Below are positions 21,267 to 31,722 of a stretch of 64,000 nucleotides of DNA, piece by piece. Within the stretch, counting starts at the first letter, position 1. Each line of letters starts with the position of its first letter. The notes under the pieces were generated by a model. That model saw only the letters and a program-made list of their open reading frames with translations, did no database searches and was not told the DNA's origin. A program made the position numbers and the translations under genes. Source of the DNA: Orychophragmus violaceus (lineage: Eukaryota; Streptophyta; Magnoliopsida; Brassicales; Brassicaceae); contig CM058239.1 in the NCBI GenBank assembly GCA_030180135.1, positions 110,393,318 through 110,457,317 on the forward strand, given 5' to 3'.

Positions 21267-21314
21267 CTGCAAAACAAACAAAATTGAAACACAAATAAGT
21301 CTCGGCAACTCTCT

Positions 21315-21449
21315 GTGAAATCGCGAAGCATCGACCGTTGCATCTAAGGCATCGATCGTTGCAAGGCGATTTCACCTCGTCGAACATTTCCCAAAATCGC
21401 AAAGCAACGACCGTTGCTCAAAAGCAACGACCGTTGCAAGGCGATTTTG
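21315..21449 (-). repeat. two palindrome modules of Athila-D (clearest copies)
   Basis: Module 1 (21315-21375): outer arms GTGAAATCGC and GCGATTTCAC are perfect complements and enclose GCATCGACCGTTGC - 7 nt - GCATCGATCGTTGC. Module 2 (21392-21449): outer arms CAAAATCGC and GCGATTTTG enclose two copies of GCAACGACCGTTGC. Each is about 60 nt and can fold either as one long hairpin or as two small hairpins on a common stem. They lie in the non-coding spacer just upstream of the ORF-1 start. Confidence 0.9.
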
Positions 21450-21825
21450 CCGCAAACAAATCATCAAATTCAGTTCAAATCTAACCACATTGCATCAAAT
21501 CAACAAGAACCTCCTGTTAAACAACCTAAATCATGTCCATTTAAGCATATCATCGTCGATTTCAAGCCAAAAATCCCAAATTCCATAAACCCTAAAATCC
21601 ATTCTAAAAATGGCGAAAATGAGAAGTCATACCTTCGATTCGTTGTAAATGGGTAATGGAATCAGCTAAAGGGGGTTAAAACAATAAGATTCAGGCTTTG
21701 AAACGCAAAAATTGATGAAGAATTAGAGATTCAGGTGAAATAGCTCTCGGTTGTACGGACGGCGAGCAAATGAGGAGGAGAAGAGAAGAGAAAAGGGTTT
21801 AAGGCACTTACCTCGGTCGTGGGTT

Positions 21826-22024
21826 GCAACGATCGTTGCTTTAGGGGCAACGATCGATGCTTCGTAAATCGAATTCGATTTCCGGTTAAGCACAAACCTT
21901 AATTTTTGCAATTGAACCATCGAGTAACGACCGTTGCGCAGGAGCAACGATCGTCACAATGCGATTTCCCTTCTTCGTCAAATCTCCTTGCAACGACCGG
22001 TGCAGATATGCATCGATCGTCACA
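21826..22024 (-). repeat. three further palindrome modules of Athila-D
   Basis: Dyad pairs at 21826-21860, 21925-21966 and 21990-22024, built on GCAACGATCGTTGC, GCAACGATCGATGC, AACGACCGTTGC and related words; the middle one is followed by ATGCGATTT. They are in the spacer between gag-protease and ORF-1. Confidence 0.85.
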
Positions 22025-22195
22025 CATCTCCAGGTTCGAATTCTGCATCCTGTAACTTAGCAAAACAAAAACAAAAACGTGAAAGCCTAAGAAAAACACC
22101 AAAAATAAGAAAGAAAACAACTAAACCTATCAGTGGGTTGCCTCCCACTCAGCGCTTGTTTAAGGTCATTAGCTTGACCGGACGCACAAGATCTT

Positions 22196-24799
22196 TCAGG
22201 CACTTAGAGATCCTGACAGAGACTTTTTCTGTCTCTGTTCAAGTCTCCTCATCCATGGTGGAGTGTAGGCTGTTGCTGAATGCTTCAGCCCAAGAAAGGA
22301 TGGAGTAAAGTGTGCTCCAGGATCTAAAATCACAGGCCCATCTGGCTGGTCATCTTCTGCTTCCATGATTGTGAAAGTCTGCCCATCTATCAGTGGTTTC
22401 CGCAGCTTCTCCATGTCATATCGCAGCGTCTCATCTCCCAGGTGGAGGTCTATTAGACTTTGTCTGACATCAATCACAGCTCCTGCTGTAGCCAAGAATG
22501 GTCTTCCAAGTAGCAGTGCTTCATCCGGATCGCAATCATATTTCAGCACAAGGAAGTCTGTTGGAACCAAGTAGTTTCCAACTCTTACTGGTATGTCTTC
22601 TAAAACTCCTTCTGGAACTCGTATAGACTGATCAGCTAGGATAAGACGGGTTCTAGTAGGAGAAAAATTCAGCACCCCCAGCTTCTCTGCCACAGAATAA
22701 GGCATCATACTTCCAGCAGCTCCTAAATCACAAAGAGAGCGTCTAAAGCTATTCTCGAAGATGGAGCAATCAAGTATAAAGACTCCAGGGTCAGGTAACT
22801 TCTTTGGGATCTTGTTCAGTAGCACTTCACTAATGTGTTGGGGAACTACAATCACCCATTCTTTCAGGTCATCATCCAATGGTAGCATCTTGTTCAAATA
22901 CCTCTGCACACAGGGATGATAAGGTGGATCATCAGGCGGTGGAATTTCTTCCAAGTCTTCACCACTCTTCTCCAGTTTCTTCAGCTCCTCTATCTCCTGT
23001 TTAATTACCTCAGATACCTTGGGATATTGCCTAATGGCTTGTGCATAAATCTCCTCCTGAGTGATTTCAGATACATCAGGGAATAGGCGGGCCAGTTCTG
23101 CATCAGTCTCATAATCGTCCGGCAACACTGTCTGTTCACGTCCTGCATCGACCGACACAAGGTGTGTGTCGATCGTTGCAATGCGATCGTCGCGGATTCC
23201 ACCCGTGAGTTTTTCACTCAAATCCGAAAATTCTGCTTCATCAACCAACTCAGCTGTGCTTAGCTCAAACTTCTCACCCAGATGAGATCCATCATTAACG
23301 AGTACAGACCAGGCTTTAATATGAGTATCTGCAGGCCCTTTTCCTTTCATAGTACCTGAAATCTGATTAACCTGAGTGTCCAGTTGCTTCATGTGAGTGT
23401 TCATAGACTCAATCTTCCCATTGAGATCTCCATACATAGCATCAATCTTCTTGTTGCAGTCCACAGAAGTCTTGATTTGGCTCTCCAGCAACTGTTCCAT
23501 CATTGTCTCCATCTTAGTCTCGAAAGCAGTAGGTGTAGTAGGTGTTTGATAAGATGAAGACCCGTAGGTCCTTTGAGCATTCTGTCCATAAGGCTTCTGA
23601 AAGTTGCTGTTCTGTCCATAGCCTGAAGAGTTCTGATTGCCCGTGTAGGCAGTTTTCTGTCCTCCACCGGAAAATCTGTTCCCAGATTGATATCCAAATC
23701 TGTTTCCTTGGAAACCAGATCCTCCGATGTAATTCACATCCTCTTCCTGAGTGTCCTCCTCAGTCTGAATTACTTCTACTTCTTGAGCAAAGTGGACAGT
23801 TTTCTTCTCTCCTAGAAGAGTGCAGATTTTATCCATTCTGGACCTCAATTCAGCCATCTCTGAGTTATCAATACTTCCACCAGATTTCTTCCTCCTATCA
23901 TCCATAGTCTTGCAACTATTGCTGCTAATCAAATTCTCGATCAACTGCTTAGCTTGTGTAGGAGTCCTGGTGTTGAAGTTGGCATCACTAGAATTATCCA
24001 GCGCTTGCTGATACGGAAGATCTATTCCTCTGAAGAAGATGCCAATCAGCTGAACTTCAGTGAATCCATGGTGCGGACAGTCACGCTGATACTGCTTAAA
24101 TCTCATCCAAGCAGTCTTTAAAGGTTCCACATTTCCTTGGGAGAAAGTAAGTATGTCCTGTCTAGATTGGTCTGAACGCGCATTGTCATAGAAATGACGC
24201 AGGAACTCACTCTTTAAGGCTGCCCAAGTAGTATACTGACCAGGTGCCAGTTGTCTCAGCCATGCACTAGCGTCTCCAGCAAGACTGTGCGGAAATAGCT
24301 TAAGGAACAGATAGTCCTGGCAAACTCCATCGTATTTCATACCAGTAACTATGTCCTCAAACTTATCTATGTGATCCATAGGCTGCTCTGATTGAAGACC
24401 ATGAAAAGCAATCTGCCTCATCAGTTGGTAGTAGATAGTCTTTACCTCAAAGTCGTTCCTCTCAAAGGCAGGAAGCACTAAAGCTGCTCGGTTCGCATGA
24501 AACTCGTCAGGTCTGTTGTAATCAGCTAATGTCCTTTCACGGGCAACCATCTGGCCCAGTAGTTCAGCTTCATCAGGGATCACTTGTCCCTCAGCATCAA
24601 TCCTATGCCCAGCAGCATTGTAAGGATTGTTCTCTGGATCCCTCAGGGTTCCATCAGCATCTGGTATCAAGATCAAGCGTTCTCGTACCATTCTCTCTCT
24701 CTTTTCTCTTCTGATTGTCCTTTCTAGACGTCCAAGTTCCTCTAGATTGAGATTAACCAAGCTCGAGTTCGGATTACTTCTAGTGTTCTGCGTTGGCAT
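22196..24799 (-). CDS. Athila-D gag-protease (867 aa, no RT)
   Basis: Uninterrupted frame. Retrotransposon gag (capsid) domain at about 125-270, with the HFYDNARSDQSRQDI helix and a GIFFRGID end. A Gly/Asn/Gln-rich basic stretch at about 360-430 takes the place of a CCHC knuckle, none of which I can find. Coiled-coil-like region near 440-490. Retropepsin-like domain from about 690, with DLGAAGSMMP as the catalytic motif and LLGRPFLATAGAVID as its partner. The frame then stops where Athila/Tat elements continue into reverse transcriptase. ATG at 24799 is the first methionine before the conserved NTRSNP start. A palindrome module (23145-23193) is carried in frame at residues about 535-551. Confidence 0.9.
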   Translation of the reverse strand: MPTQNTRSNPNSSLVNLNLEELGRLERTIRREKRERMVRERLILIPDADGTLRDPENNPYNAAGHRIDAEGQVIPDEAELLGQMVARERTLADYNRPDEFHANRAALVLPAFERNDFEVKTIYYQLMRQIAFHGLQSEQPMDHIDKFEDIVTGMKYDGVCQDYLFLKLFPHSLAGDASAWLRQLAPGQYTTWAALKSEFLRHFYDNARSDQSRQDILTFSQGNVEPLKTAWMRFKQYQRDCPHHGFTEVQLIGIFFRGIDLPYQQALDNSSDANFNTRTPTQAKQLIENLISSNSCKTMDDRRKKSGGSIDNSEMAELRSRMDKICTLLGEKKTVHFAQEVEVIQTEEDTQEEDVNYIGGSGFQGNRFGYQSGNRFSGGGQKTAYTGNQNSSGYGQNSNFQKPYGQNAQRTYGSSSYQTPTTPTAFETKMETMMEQLLESQIKTSVDCNKKIDAMYGDLNGKIESMNTHMKQLDTQVNQISGTMKGKGPADTHIKAWSVLVNDGSHLGEKFELSTAELVDEAEFSDLSEKLTGGIRDDRIATIDTHLVSVDAGREQTVLPDDYETDAELARLFPDVSEITQEEIYAQAIRQYPKVSEVIKQEIEELKKLEKSGEDLEEIPPPDDPPYHPCVQRYLNKMLPLDDDLKEWVIVVPQHISEVLLNKIPKKLPDPGVFILDCSIFENSFRRSLCDLGAAGSMMPYSVAEKLGVLNFSPTRTRLILADQSIRVPEGVLEDIPVRVGNYLVPTDFLVLKYDCDPDEALLLGRPFLATAGAVIDVRQSLIDLHLGDETLRYDMEKLRKPLIDGQTFTIMEAEDDQPDGPVILDPGAHFTPSFLGLKHSATAYTPPWMRRLEQRQKKSLSGSLSA
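23145..23193 (-). repeat. palindrome module inside the Athila-D gag frame
   Basis: GCATCGACCGACACA - 3 nt - TGTGTCGATCGTTGC then AATGCGAT on plus. The two arms are complementary over 15 positions with two mismatches. It is translated without breaking the frame, as a D/R/I/T-rich insert between the gag and protease domains. Confidence 0.88.
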
Positions 24800-24818
24800 A
24801 AACTGTCTGTAATCGTCC

Positions 24819-24915
24819 AGCAACGATCGATGCTATCAGTGCAACGATCGATTCAATCTCAGAATCGCTTAGTGTCGATCGACGCAAGATGTGCAACGGT
24901 CGACGCAAGGCGATT
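24819..24915 (-). repeat. palindrome modules in the Athila-D 5' leader
   Basis: Four dyads just upstream of gag: GCAACGATCGATGC, GCAACGATCGATTC, TGTCGATCGACGCA and GCAACGGTCGACGC, with AGAATCGC between the pairs and AAGGCGATTTCGG after the last. Same arrangement as the spacer copies. Confidence 0.85.
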
Positions 24916-25053
24916 TCGGTACCTGCGACAGAAAGAATCAGAGAAAAGAATCAGTAAAATCAAAATAAAACAAAAACGAAAAACAAAAACTAAAACAAAA
25001 ACGAAAAATTTCTAGTAAAACCCTAAGTTCGGTCCTATCGAAGACTCAAAGAG

Positions 25054-25071
25054 TCCCCGGCAACGGCGCCA
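25054..25071 (-). other. primer-binding site of Athila-D (tRNA-Asp type)
   Basis: Minus strand TGGCGCCGTTGCCGGGGA, complementary to the 3' end of plant tRNA-Asp, 6 nt inside the 5' LTR. This primer choice is characteristic of the Athila/Tat branch of Ty3 elements. Confidence 0.88.
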
Positions 25072-25077
25072 AAAACT

Positions 25078-26273
25078 TGATAGGTTCTAAGTTTTACCCT
25101 ATTCTAAAACTGCAAGTGCACAGTATAGTCAATGTAGTATATAGGGTTATCGAATCCACAGGGACACTTGGTCTCAAGAGAATCAAACCGTAGGAATTAA
25201 TACTAGAAATAAGCAAGTAGTGATTGTAATAAATTGCGATGCAAGAAAGTAAACAGTAGCAGGAAATCGGTTTGTAAGCAATAAACTAAAAGCGTCAAGC
25301 CTAGGGTATTCTCAGGAAATCAGACAAGCAGACAAGTTAATCAGTCAGGATCAAATTAAACTCAGTTCTAGAACTCGAATCACGGAAATAGAATTAACCA
25401 AATCTCTTTGCGAGAATTCTCTATGCCTAAGTGCAGTAACCCAAATCTCTTTGCAATTACTAACAGATTAAACAAGCATTAAGTTCAAGTTCGATATGTT
25501 CACAATTAAACTAAACCAAATCTCTTTGCGAATAATTCAATTGCTCAACCTAAATAGTTCAGATTCCTAAACCCCACTCTCGTGACGTATTTAGTAACCT
25601 AGGATCTAGATTCTAATTGATCAGGTTAGAACTAGCTTTAAGCACAATTTAGTTTGAAGAACATTCTAATCATATGAATCCTAACTGAATTAAACAAGTC
25701 TAGCAAGTCATCAAACCCTAGTGAGAAACCCTAAACTCAACTATGGATCTACTCAGACATGATTGATGAAAACATAATCATAGAATAAATAGATTCCATA
25801 TAAGAAATTAAAATATCAAAGGGGTTCGAAATCTTCTCCAAAATAAATGAATACAAGGAAATAGATCAGCCCCGAAAACTCTAGAAATCTCTTAGCTCTA
25901 AGTATGAAAGCGTGTCTAAAATAAAAGCCAAAAACTAGTATATATAGGCATAATCTCGGCTGGGGCTTCTGTGTAAATACTGAAAGTATCTTGGGCTTCT
26001 TTGCAAATCTTCAATACTGGTTACGCCGACGCGTACGGCCCATCTCGCGACTGCATCGACCGATGCACAATGCGTGTCGATCGATGCAACATCAAATAAT
26101 CGAACAGTGAATAAAGCTCTCGGCCAAAACGTCCCAAAATGCCCAAAATGCTCCATATATCTCCAATTAGCTCCAAACCTGATTTAACCTGTAAAAGACT
26201 CTAAACTAATACAAAAGACTCTAAAAACACAACTATATCATGGTATAAAGTGGGTAAAAACCATGATATATCA
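25078..26273 (-). repeat. 5' LTR of Athila-D
   Basis: Complete LTR of 1196 bp; in element sense TGATATATCATGG...AACCTATCA. One palindrome pair at about 26053-26089. It abuts Copia-C internal 3' sequence on the right. Confidence 0.92.
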
Positions 26274-26276
26274 ACT

Positions 26277-26960
26277 GATAAAACAAACGACTGATAATCA
26301 CCTCGTTTGAGCACGACCATGCATTTTCTCAGTATCAAATCTTCGATGGGCCCTGAGATATTTATCTCCTGTTATATAGGAGGGACAAATCCCTTCTTGT
26401 TCCATCCCTGTTTCTTCACATACTTCATGATACGCCTAAGCAATGCCTTTATAGCCGCCAATTACGGAACGACGTTTGACAAGGTCAAAACGCACCAATT
26501 CATATGCTAGAAAGCATGATGAACTCAGGTCTAAGGACTATACTCTATAGTCGTAATGAGAACCTCTTATGACACAGATATAACTATCCTTTAGAGTTCT
26601 CATTAGCGGGTCATGTCCGATCATATGTTCACCAACATATATCCATGTGACTGACGTTGATACTCATATCAATTACTCCATGAAACATAGTCATACGTCA
26701 CATCACATACTAGTCTTAACGGTCGTTAGTGTCCCATTTTAACAACCTATGACCAGGGACAAACATAGTTTTATGTCATCTTTTACTTATGGGGTTTCAT
26801 GATCAAGTCCTCAACTTGATGACCTATAAAATGAACATAAAATACTTGGGACCATTTTCCAATTATTCAATAATCAAATAATGCTGATGTTAGTTTTTTC
26901 ATAAACATGACCATATCATGTTTATCTGAACATCATAACTAACATAACTCCCACTAGAAT
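26277..26960 (-). other. Copia-C 3' non-coding block
   Basis: Non-coding, and strongly similar to the 3' non-coding region of Copia-B (15190-15540), including the inverted-repeat word GACTATAGAGTATAGTC and about 90 nt around it that are almost identical. It is better preserved than the neighbouring pol relics. Confidence 0.75.
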
Positions 26961-29900
26961 CAAGACCACGTCTTCAGATATGTAGTACCTACAGCAACTG
27001 TACGAAACTCATGCTTAGGTTGTGAGAGATGCTGCGGTGTTCTTGCTTGGAACCATTCCAACAATCCACACCGCTATTCTTTAATAAGCACTACTCTGCG
27101 GTCCTTTGCTTGGAAACCTTTCCAACAGATAGCACCGCTACTCAGACAAAGAGACATAACCAGGTGGGAACCGAAAGTCATCTTTGTCCGTCTAACTACT
27201 TTCAACGAATTCGTCAATTTTCTCAGTTGAACAAGAACCTATCCTTAGTGTTTCTCAAACACTTGGAGATATTCCTTACAACTGTCCAGTGACATTTACC
27301 GGAACAAATTGGTATCTTCTCGTCATGCTACATGCGTCAGCTGCATCTAGACGAGTGCAAAATATGGCATTCATGATGAATTATTTGCATAAGCAAAAGG
27401 AATCACACTCATAGATACTAGCTCAGCCAGTGCCCAAGACACTTCATTTTGCTTAGATTATTGCCATAAGACCTTTGGTGTGAAGCCATTCTTGGAATCA
27501 AGCACATTTGAACTGTCCAATACCTTATCACCATAAGGATTCTGACACGATCCAATTAGCCTTTCCAATCCATTTCAATGGATTCTTATTCCAAGAACTC
27601 ACGTGGCTTCTCCCATATCTATCGTTAAAATGACTTCCGACCCAAGTCCTGATAAGACTTAAGCGACGGAACGTCGTTTATGAGATTAAGTACGTTATAT
27701 ACATACGGTGTGAGAATTTCAACTACGCTCCCATTAGTTTACTTGTAAACGCACGGTTTCTATACGTTCCTGATCAAGTCAAAATCTTTGACCGTTTTAA
27801 CAGAACATAGATTCCAACTCCAAGGTGTTTGCTTCAATCCAGAAATGGATCGGTGAAGCTAACATACATTCCTAGTTAATTTTCAGAGTTGGGGCTCACC
27901 TTCGCTTCTTTGAATTTTGCAGGCTCGTCACTTTTCAATGATCAACAGATCACAACAATCGGTCGTGAGGAATCACCCTCAGTTTAGTGACGGATCCATT
28001 AGGATCAGCGAACTTCAGGCTCCACAGGTGTAGATTCTACAGAACTCTGTAGATCCAACCGCTGCTCTCCCTCAACAGGTTAAACAGCCTCCTGTGTTCC
28101 TCGAATTTCTTTGAGCTGTACTTTTACTCCCACTGTTCTTCTTGGAAAAACAGAGTTCCGAACAACAAGGCTTTGTTCTTGGATTGGTTGCAAAAGTACT
28201 AAGCCTCGGTTTCCTTAGGACAACCGGCAAAGCAGCCCTTATCAGATTTGGGTTCAAGTTTGTTTGTTGACAACTGCCTTACACAAACCTTGCAATCCCA
28301 ATTAATCAGAAAAACATACTTGGAATTTACCCAGTCCACATTACAATGTGGTGTCTTTCAACTGATTCTGATAGAAAAAATATTTGGCGTAAACATATTC
28401 ATTTTAGAGCGTATTTTAAAAGGATAATGGAAGATTCCTGTGACTCATCATTAATCGGAGCATATCTAATAAGGTCCGATTCGTTCTCTCAGAAACACCA
28501 TTTAGGTTTTCCAGGAGAAAAGAGCTGTGATATGACTTCACACTCACTTATATGATCACTCAATTCTTGACTCAAGTATTTTCCTCCGCGTTCTAATCAA
28601 GGATCTTAATACTTCTGTCAAATCGGTAATGAAGGACTCAATTCTATACTTCATTTTGGAACTCCTCAAAGGATTCCTACTCGTGTCTCATCAAAAGAAC
28701 ACAGCCATGCTTACTGATGCCATCAATAAGGTAATGAAGCACTGAAGATTCCCTTTGGCACTAATGCTCATTGGACCACATACATCAGTACGTCTAAGGT
28801 CCAATAAGCCTCGGGCCCTTTTCTTTAGCCCTGCTAAAGAAGCCTTAGTCATTTGGCCCAGCAAGCAGAATTCATATCTCAAATGATTTATAATCAAATG
28901 AGCCTAAAGCTCATAACAATGGAACTTCTGAATCCGCTTCACTCCATGTGGTCAAAACGACTATTCTAAGAAAAATCGAGTTTAAGTCATCAGACTTAAA
29001 CCGTTTGGTATTTATGTTATATATACAAGCGTACATTGGTTTAAGATATAAAACCCATTATCAAAAGGGGTGCTACCATATAATATTTCATTAAGATCAA
29101 AAGAGCAACACTTGTCTTTTATCAGAATGAAAAGCATCCAAATTCTTACAAGAAAATGAAAGACATCTCTGCTTAAAGCAGGTACATAGTAGCAATTACT
29201 TAATTCAAAAATAAGCTTGAAAGGCTCCTTCAAGTGGACAATCTTTACGGCTCATGCAGCAACCATTGCTCCATACCAGACTCGCAGTTCCACTTGTCCT
29301 TTCTTCAAAGTTCTACTGTTGCTTAGGCCCTGTATATTTCCAAAATATTAGTACCACAACTAGTATCCAATACATACGTAGAACTTGAAGTAATAACACA
29401 ATACCTGAAGAAGAAGTACCATACATCTCCTTCATCTCTTGTGAATCTTCCAAGAATTTATGCAATCTCTCTTCCAATGTCCTGACTCATCACAGTAGAA
29501 GCACTTTCTAACACCAGATGGGCCGGACTTGGGCTTATAAGATGACACAGGCTTATCCTGATTCCAAATCTGGACGGCCCTGCCTCTACCCTTGTCTACA
29601 CAAGATTTCTCAAATCTTTTACCCTTTATGATGTTTTGCTCTGCTGTTTTGAGCATGCCATGCAGCTCAGTCAACGTCTTCGTCAAGTTATTCTTGATAT
29701 AGCTTTTGATAAACTTATCATAACTAGGCGGCAGTGACTGCAGAATGATGTCAGTGGCCAACTCTAAGCTGACAGGACATTCCAGTTTCCCCAGGTTATC
29801 AATGTAACCCATCATTTTAATGACATGAGGAGTCACTGGAGCATCCTCTGGTAGCTTGCACCCAGTGAGAGACTTCACCATCTGGAATCTCTCAACTCGT

Positions 29901-30226
29901 GCCTGATCCTGAAACTTCAGTTTCAGGCTGGTGATCATCTCTATTGGCGACTCAATGTTCTCGTATTGACTCTTCAAGTCCGAGTTCATGGTAGCCAACA
30001 TCAGACCACACACATCTACCACATCAATATAATGCTTATTTCAAGCATCATATACTGTATTCGAGCGATTGGTCCCAAGCCTTTCTGGAAGAGCTTTCTC
30101 AAGGACATAGTCCTTAATCTCCTGCTTGAGGATTAATCTCAAATTGCGACACCAATCCAGGAAATTTGATCCATTTAACTTGTCATTCTCAAGGACGGAT
30201 CGTAACGAGAAAGTAGTTTTAGACAT
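26960..30226 (-). pseudogene. Copia-C gag-pol relic
   Basis: Eroded polyprotein. Gag is the best part: 30226-30041 (FSLRSVLENDKLNGSNFLDW start) and 30022-29432, ending in the knuckle CFYCDESGHWKRDC. Then come protease-region debris (29233-29012), GAG-pre-integrase/integrase debris (28897-28691, with TDVCGPMS), integrase C-terminus (28257-28072, with FSKKNSGSK as in Copia-B) and RT/RNase H scraps (about 27990-26960, e.g. the counterpart of the Copia-B RLIGLCQ segment near 27560). Many stops, frameshifts and deletions. The order follows Copia-B. No function. Confidence 0.85.
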
Positions 30227-31049
30227 AGGCTGAAATTTTAATAAAGAAAATTTTAGTTATGAAGCTCAGGAAATGAGAAATCTTATGTAATAAGAAAACT
30301 CGCATTATATTCAAACAATGTTTCCTCTATGAATGTAATGATCCAAGACTCATACATCACTAAAATCTGAGTGGACGACTCGTTATCACCCAGAGTTTTA
30401 GTCATCTAGGTAAGCAAATCATTGCTAATTGTACCTAGTACAACTCTTGGTCGCAGATAAGACAATTCATGTCTCATCCACTCTGATGTCTCTGGGCCCA
30501 GAACTTCTGATAGCCCAGTCAAGTTAAATCAATCCCTTCAGTCTTGTGATCATTGACAGTCGCACTGCAAATCTATCAATGATCACCTGCCTTACTCATG
30601 TATTTGTGGATACCAAGGACTCCAAGACTATCCAACAACGAAACGAGTCTTGACAGTAGACAAGATTGGGCAAGACATCAAGGTTACTTGATATTTGGTT
30701 GAGGAAACGGAACTTTCAAAGGTCAGTAAATCAATCTCTTAGGTCATGTAATTGTTGATGTCAAGCACTGCAAGACTATCAATACAACTACCTGCCTTAC
30801 TCATGTAATTGTGGACACCAAGCTCTTGGCAAGAGTATCACAACAACGAAATGAGTCTTGACAGTTGACCATATTGAAAATTAAGCTTTGATCTAACACA
30901 CATCCAATGTGTATTAGATGGTTTAGAACATATTTACTTCTAATTTTAATTAAGTTTTAATTGTTCTTATTTAAGTGGGTTAGGTCATTTGGTTCGGTTT
31001 TTCAATCATCTGGTTCAAAACCAAACGATTTCGGTTCGCATCGTCACCA

Positions 31050-31576
31050 TATGCATCGACTGACACACTTGATCGACATTTGATATGCAACCTTAATCAA
31101 CCCTATTACCGGTCAATCCAATTGAACTGGTAATTGACCAAATGAACTGGTTTTATACCAATTGAGATAACCAATTCAATCCAATTGAATCAATTCATCC
31201 AATTTAAACCGATCTGATCCAATCAAACACGATAACCAGTTCAATCCAATTGAACCGATCAACCAATCGCAAGGCCTGTGTTGACCGACACACAGTAGGG
31301 TATCAGGAAATTTTATCCATGCGAGATAACCGGTTCAATCCAATTGAATCGATCTATCCTTTCGCACAGCCTGTGTCGATCGATGCACCCAGTGTGTCGA
31401 TCGACACAGTGTGATCTCTAAGATCGATACCCAAATATAATAAGCGTATTCGCGGTGCATCGACCGACACAAGCTTACTGTCGATCGACACTGTGCGAAA
31501 ACTCTAAAGTTTTATGATCGTTTTCGCGGTGTGTCGACCGACACAAACTTGTGTCGATCGACACTGTGCGAAAAAC
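31050..31576 (-). repeat. palindrome modules in the Copia-C leader
   Basis: Dyad pairs at about 31059-31105 (worn), 31368-31408, 31449-31501 and 31520-31576. In the last, GTTTTCGC and GCGAAAAAC close a stem around TGTGTCGACCGACACA and TGTGTCGATCGACACA (plus strand); total 57 nt. The last two recur at a period of about 73 nt. In the element sense, arm 1 is CGATCG and arm 2 CGGTCG, as in Copia-B. CCGGTTCAATCCAATTGAA-type words also recur at 31100-31350. Confidence 0.85.
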
Positions 31577-31722
31577 ACAGGTTCATCGTTTTCGATACAA
31601 ACAAAATCCGAGATTATATTTATCAAAACGAAAATCAACAAGCATCAACTTATTCAAATACATCATTATTCGAATTACATGCTTCAGATTCAATGATTAA
31701 AACCCTAAGGCTCTGATACCAC

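Larger units (their letters stand above)
17216..26273 (-). mobile_element. Athila-D: young non-autonomous Athila-like Ty3 retrotransposon
   Basis: Minus-strand element with 5' LTR 25078-26273 (1196 bp) and 3' LTR 17216-18397 (1182 bp, lacking only the outermost 14 bp). The shared 1182 bp have equal length, and I found one mismatch (17937-17940 region, GCATAT versus CCATAT). The PBS, TCCCCGGCAACGGCGCCA on plus (25054-25071), matches tRNA-Asp, as in Athila/Tat elements. The polypurine tract AGTGTGGGGGAGT adjoins the 3' LTR (18398-18411). It encodes gag-protease (24799-22196) and an ATHILA ORF-1 protein (21266-19770) but has no room for reverse transcriptase, RNase H or integrase. Mobility must come from a partner element. 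Confidence 0.92.
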
